Below are positions 24,075 to 39,702 of a stretch of DNA of 64,000 bases, one piece after another (positions within the stretch are counted from its first letter, which is position 1; each line of letters starts with the position of its first letter). This DNA is from Corythucha ciliata (lineage: Eukaryota; Arthropoda; Insecta; Hemiptera; Tingidae), in assembly GCA_038030265.1 (NCBI GenBank), contig CM075942.1, positions 39,460,751-39,524,750 of the forward strand, written 5' to 3'. The position numbers were made by a program, and so were the translations under genes. The notes under the pieces were generated by a model. It had not been told where the DNA came from. It did no database searches and was given only the letters and a program-made list of their open reading frames with translations.

Positions 24075-25180
24075 TAATACATTGCACAAGATGTTTCGAG
24101 GATTTCATCACAAAAAATATAATGGTGATACTGGTTAATAGAAATTACCAATTGTTGGAGGTCCAGAAGAGACTAAACTTCGAAATGGTTAGTATACTAG
24201 TGCAATTAGCATTACTTATTTCTTTTGTCATGCTTTTGTGTTTTTGATTTGGTTGCTCTAATATAATTATATGTATTATAATTACCGAAGATGTTCCAGT
24301 AAAAAAGGAAGAAAACCGGCTGTGCTAAATTACATTTACTAATAAAAACTGAGCGAGAGAAACAGCGCTAGCTTCACACTTCAAAGATGAGATGTGAGCA
24401 ATTTAGACTGTAGAAAATTCGCATTTTTCCTTACTAATAATTTTATGTTTTACCCAAAAGGCTGGAGATTTTATTCTAGAAATTATTTTTTTTTTTGCGG
24501 GGAAGATGAAGAGAAGGTTAAACACAAGATCATTATGTCGACAAATCCCTTTCTTTTGAAAAAGGCTAAGGGTCAAAAAAATCATTTAATTCGTTTTTTC
24601 AGGGACTTTCTTTTGATCATTTCAACTAGGAAAAATAATGCCTCTTTCTGCTCATTTTCTTAACTATAAAGAAACGGAATATGAGGTCATAAGGTCTGAA
24701 GGTCAACTCCACTGTATATAGGGTTCGCCCTAACTGAGAAAACGGGGGCAAAAATACAGATGAATGAAAGGGAGTAGTTTCAGTAATAATTGAACAAAAG
24801 GCTGTACATATACAAATTCTGGTCCAATAAACAGGTAAAACAATGGTAGCGGCTAAAAACCGCGTTCTGGGCTACATTTCTGACGATTACTTCGCAGTTA
24901 AAATTCAGGTAGGATGTTTTGCGTCACACTTGACGTCCGCGATAGGCCTTACTACTAACGTCAAATTATGTTGTACGGAGTATGAAGGGGGAAGGCAATG
25001 AATGCTCCAGTATTTCACTGGTGAATAAAATAAAATAAAAGAAGTCAGTTTGAAGCGTTTTTTTGTTGCTGATAGGATTTGCTCAAGAGAGGGGCTTGGG
25101 AAACAGTTGGCTTCCTTCTACTAAAAATGGCTTGACAGAGCCGTCCACTGCCAGGGAGGTGAAAATCGTTGCTTCGAACC
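24075..25180. other. unassigned sequence
   Basis: AT-rich, no gene or element recognised. Confidence 0.4.
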
Positions 25181-26310
25181 TCCCGCCCCTTTGATAAAAT
25201 GCTGGATCCGCCACTGATTCGCAACTTGGCATGACGGGACTATTTGCACCATAAAAATGGATAAACCGACGATTCACGCTATGAAAATGCCTGAACAGGT
25301 GATTCCGGTCTTTAAAATGGCCGAACTGACCATTCGCGTCTTGAATTAATAGGCTAAACCGGCAATTTCACCTTTAAAAAAGACCCAGCCATTCCATCTC
25401 CAAAAAGTGCCACATGGACGCTAAAATGGCAAAACTAACGATTCGTACCCTGGCAAACTGGCTATTCACTCCCAGGAAGTGACCATAATGACAATTTGCG
25501 CCCTACAAATGACAAACTGACCAATCGAACTTACCAATAGTTTGATGGACTATTCGGACCTTAAAAATGGCAAAACTGATTGTTTACACCCACAAAATGC
25601 TCAAACTAACGATTCACGCCTTTAAAATGGCAAAACTGACTATTCGCGCGCTGAGAAGGGCCAAGCTGGCCAATCGTCCTTGACTTGTCGGGACTATTTT
25701 GCACCCTAAAAATACCAAAACTGACGATTGAAATGTTAATGACGATTCGCGCCTTCAAAGTGGCTATCTGCACTCAATCAATGGTCAGTATGCCTATTCG
25801 CGACTTAAAATGACGAATTCACCACTAACGTTTGCGCACCGAGCATGGGATGTCTCTAAACCTTACCAGCTGATCGACTCTTCTCAGTTTTCAGCGTTGG
25901 TTACTTGCGCCCTCATGACTGCATGAACTGACTACTCGTGCGCTATAACATTATTTGACTACTGTGTAATCACGCCATAAAAATAGCTCTACGGGCCATT
26001 CGTGCCTACGAAATGGCAAAACTAACTTACCAAGTGTGCTTCAAAAAAGGCCAAACTGAGCCCTTGCGCCTTGTGAATGTCTAAACTACGGACTATTCGT
26101 GCTCTGAACTATATCCATTTTGGCCTTGTAGATGACTTAACTAGCGATTCGTGCTAATAAAATGGCTAGTCTAGCTTTTAAAAAATTGCCAAACTGTCAT
26201 TCGCGCCCTCAAAAGATTAATTGACTATTTGCACCCTAAAATCGATTAACTGGCCGTTTGATCCCCCACATAATAGGACTTTCGAGCCCGAAAGTAATCG
26301 TTGCGTTGGC
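25181..26310 (+). repeat. degenerate array of about 30-45 bp units
   Basis: Repeated pattern 'aaaatggcaaaactgacgat' followed by 'tcgcgcc' and variants for about 1.1 kb. Units are heavily diverged and variable in length. The opposite-strand version of the pattern appears at 54.24-55.06 kb, which points to a dispersed family of short-unit arrays. Confidence 0.75.
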
Positions 26311-29020
<2,710 letters not shown>

Positions 29021-31046
29021 AAGAAGAAGAAGAAGAAGAAGAAGAAGAAGAAGAAGAAGAAGAAGAAGAAGAAGAAGAAGAAGAAGAAGAAGAAGAAGAA
29101 GAAGAAGAAGAAGAAGAAGAAGAAGAAGAAGAAGAAGAAGAAGAAGAAGAAGAAGAAGAAGAAGAAGAAGAAGAAGAAGAAGAAGAAGAAGAAGAAGAAG
29201 AAGAAGAAGAAGAAGAAGAAGAAGAAGAAGAAGAAGAAGAAGAAGAAGAGAAGAAGAAGAAGAAGAAGAAGAAGAAGAAGAAGAAGAAGAAGAAGAAGAA
29301 GAAGAAGAAGAAGAAGAAGAAGAAGAAGAAGAAGAAGAAGAAGAAGAAGAAGAAGAAGAAGAAGAAGAAGAAGAAGAAGAAGAAGAAGAAGAAGAAGAAG
29401 AAGAAGAAGAAGAAGAAGAAGAAGAAGAAGAAGAAGAAGAAGAAGAAGAAGAAGAAGAAGAAGAAGAAGAAGAAGAAGAAGAAGAAGAAGAAGAAGAAGA
29501 AGAAGAAGAAGAAGAAGAAGAAGAAGAAGAAGAAGAAGAAGAAGAAGAAGAAGAAGAAGAAGAAGAAGAAGAAGAAGAAGAAGAAGAAGAAGAAGAAGAA
29601 GAAGAAGAAGAAGAAGAAGAAGAAGAAGAAGAAGAAGAAGAAGAAGAAGAAGAAGAAGAAGAAGAAGAAGAAGAAGAAGAAGAAGAAGAAGAAGAAGAAG
29701 AAGAAGAAGAAGAAGAAGAAGAAGAAGAAGAAGAAGAAGAAGAAGAAGAAGAAGAAGAAGAAGAAGAAGAAGAAGAAGAAGAAGAAGAAGAAGAAGAAGA
29801 AGAAGAAGAAGAAGAAGAAGAAGAAGAAGAAGAAGAAGAAGAAGAAGAAGAAGAAGAAGAAGAAGAAGAAGAAGAAGAAGAAGAAGAAGAAGAAGAAGAA
29901 GAAGAAGAAGAAGAAGAAGAAGAAGAAGAAGAAGAAGAAGAAGAAGAAGAAGAAGAAGAAGAAGAAGAAGAAGAAGAAGAAGAAGAAGAAGAAGAAGAAG
30001 AAGAAGAAGAAGAAGAAGAAGAAGAAGAAGAAGAAGAAGAAGAAGAAGAAGAAGAAGAAGAAGAAGAAGAAGAAGAAGAAGAAGAAGAAGAAGAAGAAGA
30101 AGAAGAAGAAGAAGAAGAAGAAGAAGAAGAAGAAGAAGAAGAAGAAGAAGAAGAAGAAGAAGAAGAAGAAGAAGAAGAAGAAGAAGAAGAAGAAGAAGAA
30201 GAAGAAGAAGAAGAAGAAGAAGAAGAAGAAGAAGAAGAAGAAGAAGAAGAAGAAGAAGAAGAAGAAGAAGAAGAAGAAGAAGAAGAAGAAGAAGAAGAAG
30301 AAGAAGAAGAAGAAGAAGAAGAAGAAGAAGAAGAAGAAGAAGAAGAAGAAGAAGAAGAAGAAGAAGAAGAAGAAGAAGAAGAAGAAGAAGAAGAAGAAGA
30401 AGAAGAAGAAGAAGAAGAAGAAGAAGAAGAAGAAGAAGAAGAAGAAGAAGAAGAAGAAGAAGAAGAAGAAGAAGAAGAAGAAGAAGAAGAAGAAGAAGAA
30501 GAAGAAGAAGAAGAAGAAGAAGAAGAAGAAGAAGAAGAAGAAGAAGAAGAAGAAGAAGAAGAAGAAGAAGAAGAAGAAGAAGAAGAAGAAGAAGAAGAAG
30601 AAGAAGAAGAAGAAGAAGAAGAAGAAGAAGAAGAAGAAGAAGAAGAAGAAGAAGAAGAAGAAGAAGAAGAAGAAGAAGAAGAAGAAGAAGAAGAAGAAGA
30701 AGAAGAAGAAGAAGAAGAAGAAGAAGAAGAAGAAGAAGAAGAAGAAGAAGAAGAAGAAGAAGAAGAAGAAGAAGAAGAAGAAGAAGAAGAAGAAGAAGAA
30801 GAAGAAGAAGAAGAAGAAGAAGAAGAAGAAGAAGAAGAAGAAGAAGAAGAAGAAGAAGAAGAAGAAGAAGAAGAAGAAGAAGAAGAAGAAGAAGAAGAAG
30901 AAGAAGAAGAAGAAGAAGAAGAAGAAGAAGAAGAAGAAGAAGAAGAAGAAGAAGAAGAAGAAGAAGAAGAAGAAGAAGAAGAAGAAGAAGAAGAAGAAGA
31001 AGAAGAAGAAGAAGAAGAAGAAGAAGAAGAAGAAGAAGAAGAAGAA
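29021..31046. repeat. giant (AAG)n / (CTT)n microsatellite
   Basis: About 2.03 kb, roughly 676 units, joined directly to the CAG tract. One lost base at about 29249 changes the phase; otherwise it looks pure to 31046, where 'cgagaaagacag' begins. The plus strand is all purine, a GAA/TTC-type sequence known to form triplex structures. PolyGlu, polyArg, polyPhe and polyLeu frames here are artefacts of the repeat. Confidence 0.97.
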
Positions 31047-32504
31047 CGAGAAAGACAGAGGACAAAAAATCCTCCCAAGGCAGAAAGGAAAGGGTTGGCA
31101 CAGTATTATTACTAAGGATCCATCTTACTTAAGCTCCCTGCTGTCCAACCGTCTTACTCCTTCATACCCTTCTAACAACCCCGCGAGTTTCACATCACCA
31201 TCGTTCACAGCTCCTCTCGTCCCCTCTCATCATGAGCTGCATCGAGCCTCGCAAAAACTTCAGCAGTTTCTACCTAAAAAGCATCTTCTTTCCCTTCTTT
31301 ACCTACCTACATTGAGGAGTTTTCGAAGAGTAAAACTTTTCTTTACTCAGCTTGCGCTATAGAAAAAAGGTCTGCAGTGAGCGGATCAGAGCGAGGACGA
31401 GGACGAAGAACTGAACTCATTCAGTTGGGGTCAAGTCACTTCGTGCGTTTTACATCGGCTTCGTGAAACGACCATCGTAATGTGCTATGCCCTTCCAGGT
31501 TTTCTCTTGTCCTTAAAAAAATTACTTTCATCCCTTATAGGTGCACACTACACTATTTTTCGAGATTACGTGCATAGAAATAGCTCAAGCAAACGGCGAA
31601 TTAATCTAATGCTCGTGCCACCATTTCCCTACAAAAAAGAACGAGTGGAGGGGAGGTAGAACCGTGACTAACGGATATAAATCATCAATTTATCCTAGCA
31701 CTTGAGATGAGTAACTCATTTTCTAAAATAACAATGGTAAACACGACAAATCTTCCGCCCCCTATCACCAGTTTAGAGCGTGACTAAAATCTAAACACGC
31801 GATGTTCCACTCGATTCTTGGGATTAAAAAGGGTGCAAAAACCTTGCAAAATCTCAAGTTTTCATGAGAAGGCACTGCCCGCAGGTGTACTACAATAACT
31901 GTTAAATGGGAATGATGTGATGGGGCGTGAAGAAGGACATACGAATCAACTAATTACTTTTTAGAGCTTGCTGGTGCTCACGTGGACTTTGTCGGATGAG
32001 GGTGTGACAGGCTTAAGGGGGAGGGGATTGCTGTAATCTATTCTAATCAAGGATCATAATTCTTTGATGGGAGAGAACCTCAATTAAACGGTTGGTTTAA
32101 CAAGCAGTGAGATGCCTCGCTTTCTCGAGCTGTGAGGGATTTAGGCGAGAAATTGGGAGTATTCACCTGGGCTGATACCAATTACGAGTTTATAGGCAAA
32201 AGGGAGAATGATGAGGGCGGGAGGAGGAGACATTGATTATACCAAAAGGATTACTTGTTTCGACGTCCTACGCTATTAGTTAAATTTAGTCAAGGCTGCT
32301 TGTTTTCAAGTGTCTCCTCCCTCGTTACTCTTACATACGCGATATTGAAGTATTTATCGTTGAGGCACTTATAGAATATTTCGTTCTCTTCACTCTTTAA
32401 CAGAGATAAATCTAATGTTGGACAGATACTTCCCCCGCTATCTCTCGTCTACCAATATTTCAACCACGGGACGCATAAATCACTTTCCTATTCTGCGTTG
32501 TCCG

Positions 32505-32535
<31 letters not shown>

Positions 32536-35040
32536 ATCTGCTTCAAATTCCCCCCTTCCAATTTTTTCGACGGTGTCATCTACATATATCGCACGCCCTC
32601 GCTGTAGGTTATGAGGGAACGTTTATGGGTAAAGATTAACTCAAAAGTAAATATTACACAGAGGTGCAACAAATAAAAAATGTTTCATCTTTTTTTGCTA
32701 TTTTTCACCCTGAATGTGTTTGCATTTTTTGACCAGGCAAAAAAAAAACTGTCACATGCGTGGTTTTCCCCCGATAAAAACCCCCACCTTCTCGTCATTG
32801 CTCTAACAGAGTCAAGATAGGAGACGGAGTGTGTATGGTTGGAATTTATTGAACTCATTTCTGGTTGGAGAGTGAAAATATCGAGTTATTGATACAAGAG
32901 CGTACGGGGCGAAAAAATGCAGTTTTTGTCGCATGGAAGGCAACAGAGAACGTTGAGAAAAGTTGGATGGGGTTAAAATGTATTTTCTAGTGCTGAAATA
33001 AGTCATTCGATTAAGGTTTGAGCTCATTAGCTAGATCATATTGAAAAGGCAGTCTATATAGGAGCTAAAGAAACAGTTTTTCAGTAATTTTGACTCCTAA
33101 ATATCATGTAATTCAATTTTTGAGTATTACACAATTCCGGAGATTTGCGTGAATGGAAATGATTCAATAGCCACAAATTATAGTGCTTTGGAGGCTTAAA
33201 GAACGCAGGTACGACGCAGGGTCGTTGCTCAAATTTTTTTTGAAAATAAAAATTTATCGCAATCTCGAATTGGCTTCACGGTCATAGTTATGTTTATAAG
33301 CAAGGCAGCAACTCGAAGGTCTTTAATCGGGGAATTTGATTAATCATAAAAATCATATACCGAGTTCAACATGCAACTGGTTTCAAGCAAGCAGTACTAT
33401 AGCCCGACAAGAAGAACATGAACCCACGGCCAGCGCTCTCTCATTCGATTAGTTGCAACTTCTCTTCCCTTTACTTTCGTTTCGCATTTTGGTTGTCCAA
33501 CTGTTTAACAAAGATAAGTGTTATTATCAAACCGAAGTTCCATGGAGGGGGTAAGGAAAAATAGCTAGGAAATAGCTAAAAGTAGCTAGGGGCTGATCAC
33601 AGGAGGGCGAGGTCCACGTTTAACTTGACGGGCTATAAGACATTATGAATACTAAGTGAGTTAAAAATAGGCTGTGAATTTGTCGGAAATCGAATACATG
33701 ACGGTGAAGAATAGGGAGGAGTGAGTAATAAACAACCCAAATTACATCCCGAGGGTACTTCCCAGAAAGAAAAACTCATTTTCGCCACTTTGCTTCATCT
33801 TTCACCGTTAAGAGCTTGAAACTTTTTTTAAACCCTTCGCCTCCCACCATCCACAACGATAACCAAGTTACGGTGCAAAGGCAACGTCATCAATTTTAGC
33901 TCGAAGCGAATTAGACACAGACGGTCGGTTTGTCCGAGGCAGGAGCTCTCTCCTCTCCTTTTTCTGTATACTATTCCAAAAGAGAAAACGATCGCGCAGA
34001 GACAAACATTGCTCGATTCCATTAACCAATTCTCCTGTGGGCCGAGGCAAGAGGACTGGTCACAAGAGGGAGGGAAGCGAAAAGAAGGGTGATAAGGGGT
34101 GGGGGCGAGGTTAATGATTTCGTCGAAGGGTCTGTATGGGACAAGAGCTCGGAATAAATGGAGGTAAAATCTCCCTCGTCCCTTAACGTTTTCCCTTGCA
34201 CTCCACCATCAGTCCTGAAGGGGGCATGGAAAGGTCTGCCGTTAATTTAGCATCGATCAGAGTTAGAGAGAGTGAGGTATTGGGATGAAATGGACGATGA
34301 GGTGGTTTCCACCGGTTCAACTGTTCGGGTGAGAGAGAGAATGGCCAGACATGCAAATACAGCACTTTCACTTGAACTGAACACTGTCGACAAATTACAA
34401 TCTCTGCTGCTCAAAGGATTCCGAAGAGCAGAGTTGATGAGAGCGCTGAAGAGTACAGCAAACGGGGTGAAAGGGGGAAAAACAATAGTTCCCATCATGC
34501 AGTCCGTCAAGAGGCAACGATCCCGACAGTTTCCTTCAAAGTTGAATAGATACCAAGTTGCTTCGCTTGTGATAACGCGCGGTTTTCAAGGTCAAAGGGA
34601 AAATCGCTCCCGTCAGAGAGGTCTGGCTCCGCTAGCGCACGTCTATTTTGCAATAGCAGTAAATGAGTTCAAGTGTGTTATTTTATGTTTTTCTTGTTCC
34701 AATGGTTAATTGAACACCTAATTTGAGAATTAAAATTAATTGAACGCAGATTTAGGACTAACGCTTAGGATGACTAAGTCAGTAATATTGGCGTTTATAT
34801 TGCAGCACGGAACACGGCTATCTAAAATTGCTAGCATTATTTTTCAATTGTAAAATCCTATGAACATTACTTCTGAATCAAACCGTTGATAGTTTTAGAT
34901 ATATGACTCATCATTCGTGGGAAGAAAAAGAAACAGGTTTTTCATCCCGTGGGGCTCGTAGTCCAGCATAAATGCATTTATGTTCGAGCTCGAAAACGTA
35001 AGGCCACTACTTCTGCTTAAGTTATTGAAATTCGGGCAAT
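31047..35040. other. unassigned sequence, no gene recognised
   Basis: Includes an A run at about 32504-32528 and an open frame of 145 codons (34272-34709, +) with overlapping minus-strand frames. That frame has a mixed, protein-like composition but no motif or start context I can identify, so it is not annotated as a gene. Confidence 0.4.
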
Positions 35041-35107
35041 TAAGGGGCCTTATTCTCCAACTTCTCTTTACTTAGGTTGAAACATTGAAATCTCATTCAT
35101 GAAATCT

Positions 35108-35340
35108 AGGCCCTTATTCATAGACATTTCTTAAACTTAAATTTCCTCAAGTGGGCGTCTAAACAGATGATTTTTTTCCAACAACAACTGATTTGCTTTT
35201 TACTTAGGAGAATTTTGATTTAAGTAGCGACTAGCGACTACGAATACCTAAGTGGGCGCCGAAACAGACGATTTTTTTCCAACGAAAACTGATTTGATTT
35301 TTTCTTAGGAGAATTATAACTTAAGTAGTAATACGGGCCT
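35108..35340. mobile_element. MITE with internal duplication
   Basis: Ends 'aggcccttattca' and the near reverse complement 'taatacgggcct'. Inside, a segment of about 80 bp beginning 'aagtgggcg' and containing 'gatttttttccaac' and 'ttaggagaatt' occurs twice (about 35150-35228 and 35249-35330). Non-coding; the TIRs resemble family F in style (ggccc...attca). Confidence 0.7.
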
Positions 35341-35396
35341 AAGAAAACTGAACGGAAACACAATGATTTTTTTAAAAAAGTTAGTGATTACGGCCC

Positions 35397-35518
35397 CAGC
35401 CTCCCTATTCTGTAAATCTTAACACGTGCGTTAGCGAAATCAAGAAGACGAATAATTATAAAAAATCAGCTGAGAAATTTTACTAACGCACGCGTTATGA
35501 GTTACAGAATAGGCCCGC
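35397..35518. mobile_element. MITE, CCTATTCTGTAA ends
   Basis: About 112-122 bp with imperfect inverted ends of about 31 bp: cctattctgtaa...cgtgcgttag against ctaacgcacgcgtta...ttacagaatagg. It lies directly beside the previous MITE and the THAP fragment. Target duplication not resolved. Confidence 0.75.
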
Positions 35519-35551
35519 TGGTCTGTTTTATTTAAGGCCCGTTCACAAGCT

Positions 35552-35848
35552 CTATGTTTGTGTTGACTGAGATGGATGACGGTGTTGTTGTCTTGGTGCT
35601 GGAGGCTTCCTCGTCTTTACAACTTTTTGGAGTCGTTCTGGACACCCGGGAAAAATCCTGGGGGTAGTACCCTTTACTAAAGACCATCTTTCTCGTGCAA
35701 TTTTATGAATTTCCCCGTTCGGAAGTTTGGTCTCAAAATATTTCAAGATGCCCTCTTCTTGAAAATGAAGGGCACAAACTTTATCTTTGAGAGTTAAATC
35801 CCGTTCGGCTCGTGGGATTGCAGAATTCCATCTAGTTAGTTGATTCTA
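35552..35848 (-). pseudogene. THAP-domain protein fragment
   Basis: Reading the minus strand from about 35848 gives 'RWNSAIPRAERDLT', then 'KDKVCALHF' (the second half, CxxH, of a C2CH THAP zinc finger). This is followed by 'FETKLPNGE', 'IARERWSLVKGTTPRIFPGC' and a basic tail ending at 35552. THAP domains bind DNA and occur in P-element-type transposases and host regulators. The IFPxC-type stretch after the finger is common in insect THAP proteins. The first two zinc-binding Cys are not present; a stop lies just upstream in frame. It is therefore either an internal exon or a fragment left by a transposon. No downstream transposase domain is visible. Confidence 0.7.
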
Positions 35849-36305
35849 CGAACATTTTTCATAAATCAAAAACGGAAGCATCACAGGCAGTAGGGAGGCG
35901 TGGGCGGTGGGGGTTGCGGGATAGGGCTTCAGTTCCCATATATTATAGACGTCGTCGGGAGGTAACAAGGGCCAAGACTGGAAACAAGAACCCAAAAATG
36001 AACACAAAATAACACAGATTTTGGTATAGGTGGTCTGAAACAGCTGGTTTGTTCTAACCTCCCCTAGAACTACAGTTGAAACACATTCTAAAGGAACCTA
36101 GAAATCAATAAAACCAATTTGTTCTACTTGTAATTTGTTCCGGTTAATTTATGTATCATTTCCAGAGATTATGATTGGCTGCTGAGGGCAAATGCCCCAG
36201 GCAGACGTTCATATTCGTATTCAGCTCATCATTATCTACCCAATGGAGCTAGTTTCATGACTATGTTCCGGTTGACTGGGACTGTCGCCAGCTCTCGGTC
36301 GGGAA
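35849..36305. other. unassigned sequence
   Basis: No feature recognised; no convincing upstream THAP exon found here. Confidence 0.4.
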
Positions 36306-36974
36306 TGCCTAATTTACTGACCCTGAGTTATCTTTACTGATCAGGTACTTAAAATGCTCAGATCGAGGTTACATTTTGCATACAACAAACCAGACGGGTT
36401 TTCCTCAGTGTTTTCTCTACTGACCAGGTACTGTTAATGGCTCGAATCAACCTAAACTTTTGCATTCATTTTTACGCGTGGGTTAATACTACTTGCCTTG
36501 AAATTTAATCCCGATCGGTTGAGGGAAACTCGGGAAATCCTACTGACAAGGTACTTACAATCGTCGTTTTGGCCAAAGATTAAATCGTATGCCAAATTTC
36601 AGCTTGATCCGAGCATTTCAAGTGCCCGGTCAGTAGATAAAACCCTCTGGTCAGTAGGAGTTTTGGGGGTTTCCCGAGTTTCCCTGAACCAATCGGGATC
36701 AAATTTGAAGACAAGTCGTATTGACCCACGAGTAAATTGTATGCCAAGTTTCAGCTCGATCCGAGCATTTCAAGTCTCCGGTCAGTAGAGAAAACCCTGA
36801 TGGTCAGTAAATTAGACACTCCCGGATTTTCCCGAGTTTGCCGCAACCGATTGATATCAAGTTTCAGGGTAAGTCGTATTAACCCACGCGTAAGTTGTTT
36901 GCGAAATTTAAGATCGTACCGAACACTGTAAGTACCCGGTCAGTAGAAATAACTCTGGGTCAGTAAATTAGGCA
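36306..36974. repeat. foldback repeat of inverted tandem units
   Basis: The outer ends are inverted copies (tgcctaatttactgaccc on the left, gggtcagtaaattaggca on the right). The right half contains about two to three tandem units of roughly 190 bp, each with 'ccggtcagtag', 'ccgagtttsc' and 'gtcgtattracccac'. The left half carries similar units in inverted order. Total about 669 bp. The short open frames inside follow the unit phase. Mobile origin is likely but no target duplication was found. Confidence 0.75.
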
Positions 36975-38290
36975 CTCTCCTCTCCACAGTGATGTGACAG
37001 ACCGTGCTTAGAAAGTGGTATTTCAGAAAATGAGCTCACAGTGACTTTTAATTCACACAATCATGTCAAATCGCCTTGATATTAAAAAAAAGTTTTAAAA
37101 ATCACTGAGGGATTTTAGTGCGTGTCACTGTCACGTGTCGGTCTAGTATAAATTGGTCCCTAGAAATTGTGAGAATAATACGATTTTCACCGTTCGTCAG
37201 TGTTTAGCATGAATCGAGCTTAAGCTGGCATTACCGACAATTCCAACGTTTCCTAGCAAGAAGAAGTTTGAAAAACCTTACTTTTGGTATTTTGAAGAGA
37301 GGGGTGCTACTTTTACTTTCCTCCTTCAGCCATTTCCTGTTATATGGTACCCAGTTGTACACTGAGGAACACAGTAGGTCATATTTCTATGAAATACAGA
37401 AATGTAATGAATATAATGAGTAATAATATCGAAAATAACAAAATAAAACCTACTTTCCCTAATTTTCACACCGTAACGATTACATTAATAGACGCGCTAT
37501 CAGAGGGAGCGACCTCTAGTGCGAGCAAAACGCGGGACTTTCCTTGAAACCGCTGTTTTGTACAGTGATAAGAGAAGAGTGAAGCAACTTGGTATCTATA
37601 CAACTTTGGTTTCCATCATGAGAGTCTTGTCTTATATACTTATTATATAGATTAAAACACAAAACTGAGCAAAGAAATTAGATTTAATGAAACTAAAGAA
37701 TTTCTAAAACAGAAAAGATGACGAAACAAAAGTTTCACCACGTTCCCACTGTGCTTGGCTCCTGCTCTGGGAATCGCCACATAAATTCTCCTCCACCCCC
37801 ACCCCACTTCTCTTCGTCATTCCCCACCTTTTGAAAGTTTGACCAGACACAAATCCTTGAGTCAGACACGTATTACCCGCAGCAGTTTTCCGGAAGCATG
37901 TAGTTGTATTCGAATAGTTCAACAGACAGCGAAACCTTCTCCATATACGTGTAGGGAATTTAAGTTGAGCCCTTCAGCAATTGCACGACTTCTTTAAGAA
38001 ATTCAGCTCTAAAATAGGTATGGGAGGGTGCCAATGTTGAATGCTGATTGAGAGATATATTTAAATTTAATCCAAGCAAATTGTGAAGCTTTTTTTGGAT
38101 ATGGAAGAGGAGATGGCGGATAGGTGAGGCCTTCGATTTATTCAAACAAAAGAAAACAAGTGAATTGATGGGAAAACTTGGCAAGACCTGAGAGTTTCTT
38201 ATTTCCAATTTTATGTCATTTCCTTTCAATACAAACTTCTGTAACTTTTCACCGAAACTTGATTGGAATGAAAAAAAGGGGCACCGATAT
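36975..38290. other. unassigned sequence
   Basis: No gene or element recognised. Confidence 0.4.
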
Positions 38291-38319
38291 ATAAATAAAT
38301 AAATAAATAAATAAATAAA
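38291..38319. repeat. (AAAT)n microsatellite
   Basis: About seven consecutive ATAA units. Confidence 0.95.
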
Positions 38320-39152
38320 CTTACAATTTTCAGGATTTTCCACTATACGTGGAGTAACTCACGTGGATTACACGCTCTCCCCACAAAACCCCCTGCCTTC
38401 AACCAAGCGCACATTCTCCGCATCATTTCATAAACAAAAAGCCTCCGAAACGAGCAATATTTAGTATGACAGCCACGGTTAGTGTTCTTGGGGAGGGAAC
38501 TCGGAGGGGCGGATCAGCATATTTCACATCGTCTTATCAAGTGGGCTCATTCTGTCCCTGCGGGTTTCTGTCATCCACAGAGGCCTCTTCCCAGACACGT
38601 CGTACGTCCTCCCTCATCCAAAACTTATCTCTTTTTGCATATCCTCCTCTTCCCCCTCCTCCACCGGCTATGACTATGTCATACGTCCATCTCCATAACC
38701 AGTTCCGTTTTCTGGGACCTTTGTCACAGAATTTACATTCTAATAATACAACCCTTCCGCTTTTCTCAGCTCTTTTTAACTGTCCAACTTGACGTCTCCT
38801 TCTTCTTTCTTTAAAAGTAATAATTATTTAAGAAGGGAAGAGAAGCCCTCCTTCCTAATGGAAGTACCTGCTTGAGTGCGATAAATAAATGACTTTCTAT
38901 TTAGGTGAAACTTGTAAGCAGAAAAGTGCAAAACGTAATCTTCGTAACACACATAAAAAAAAATAGCCAATGGTATATTTCAAGCATTGTTTTTTGAATA
39001 GTTGTAGGTATCATTCATTTGAATAAATAACAAACGCTTGACAGGAGAATTCCAAGATCATATTTTATAAAAACTAAAATGTGTAGTTACAGTTTACACT
39101 TTTAATTAAAAAGTAAAATTTTAAGTAGGTAAATTGTGATTTCGGAATGTTG
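38320..39152. other. unassigned sequence
   Basis: A 108-codon frame (38466-38792, +) lacks any motif and overlaps another frame. No feature accepted. Confidence 0.4.
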
Positions 39153-39181
39153 AAACTCAATATAATTATCACCAGTATTAT

Positions 39182-39368
39182 TAAGGAACCTTTAAAGACG
39201 AGTAGACGCATACGGCGCCATGTTCGTTCTTATCAGTTTAATAAGATTGGTTGGGGGTGGTTTGTTGACATACACAAAACATCAACAAAAGGTGGATTTT
39301 ACAAGACTGATAATTGATAAGAGCGAACATGGCGTCTGTGATTTTACCTGTCTGATTATAGGTTCTCT
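39182..39368. mobile_element. hAT-type MITE in family A, 8-bp duplication
   Basis: A 187-bp insertion flanked by AGTATTAT at 39174-39181 and 39369-39376. Copy 1 of family A has the empty site (single agtattat near 4270). Its inverted arms share 'gccatgttcg' and 'tcttatca'; the ends taaggaacct and aggttctct are imperfect inverted repeats. An 8-bp duplication is characteristic of the hAT superfamily. Confidence 0.85.
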
Positions 39369-39702
39369 AGTATTATAGGTAGCGTCATAGATTACACCAC
39401 TCAACTGAGAGTTGAACTATTTTTTTTGTCACATATTTTGCCAAAGGCGGCTAAAAATGACCATTTAAAAAAAAATCAATACCGGTGAAAAGGCTGGGTG
39501 AATTGTGACACAGAACTAGATGCTCTTCAAAAAAGAACAGGGAATACAGATTTCTGTAGAATGCGTCATTGAGGAGTTGCAAGCCAATAACTGAGAAAAA
39601 TTAACAGTTTTTCGCGATTTTCTCAAAACGCACAAGGACATTTTGACGGATCTCTTCAGTTTCGTGTTCCTCACCCCAAAAAACATAGAACAAAGTGAAA
39701 AA

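Noticed and set aside
34272..34709. 145-codon open frame, plus strand, with mixed composition
   Set aside because: Protein-like in feel but no domain recognised, no clear splice or start context and competing minus-strand frames. Kept out for lack of evidence.
38466..38792. 108-codon open frame, plus strand
   Set aside because: Overlaps another frame, Pro/Ser-rich low complexity, no family resemblance.
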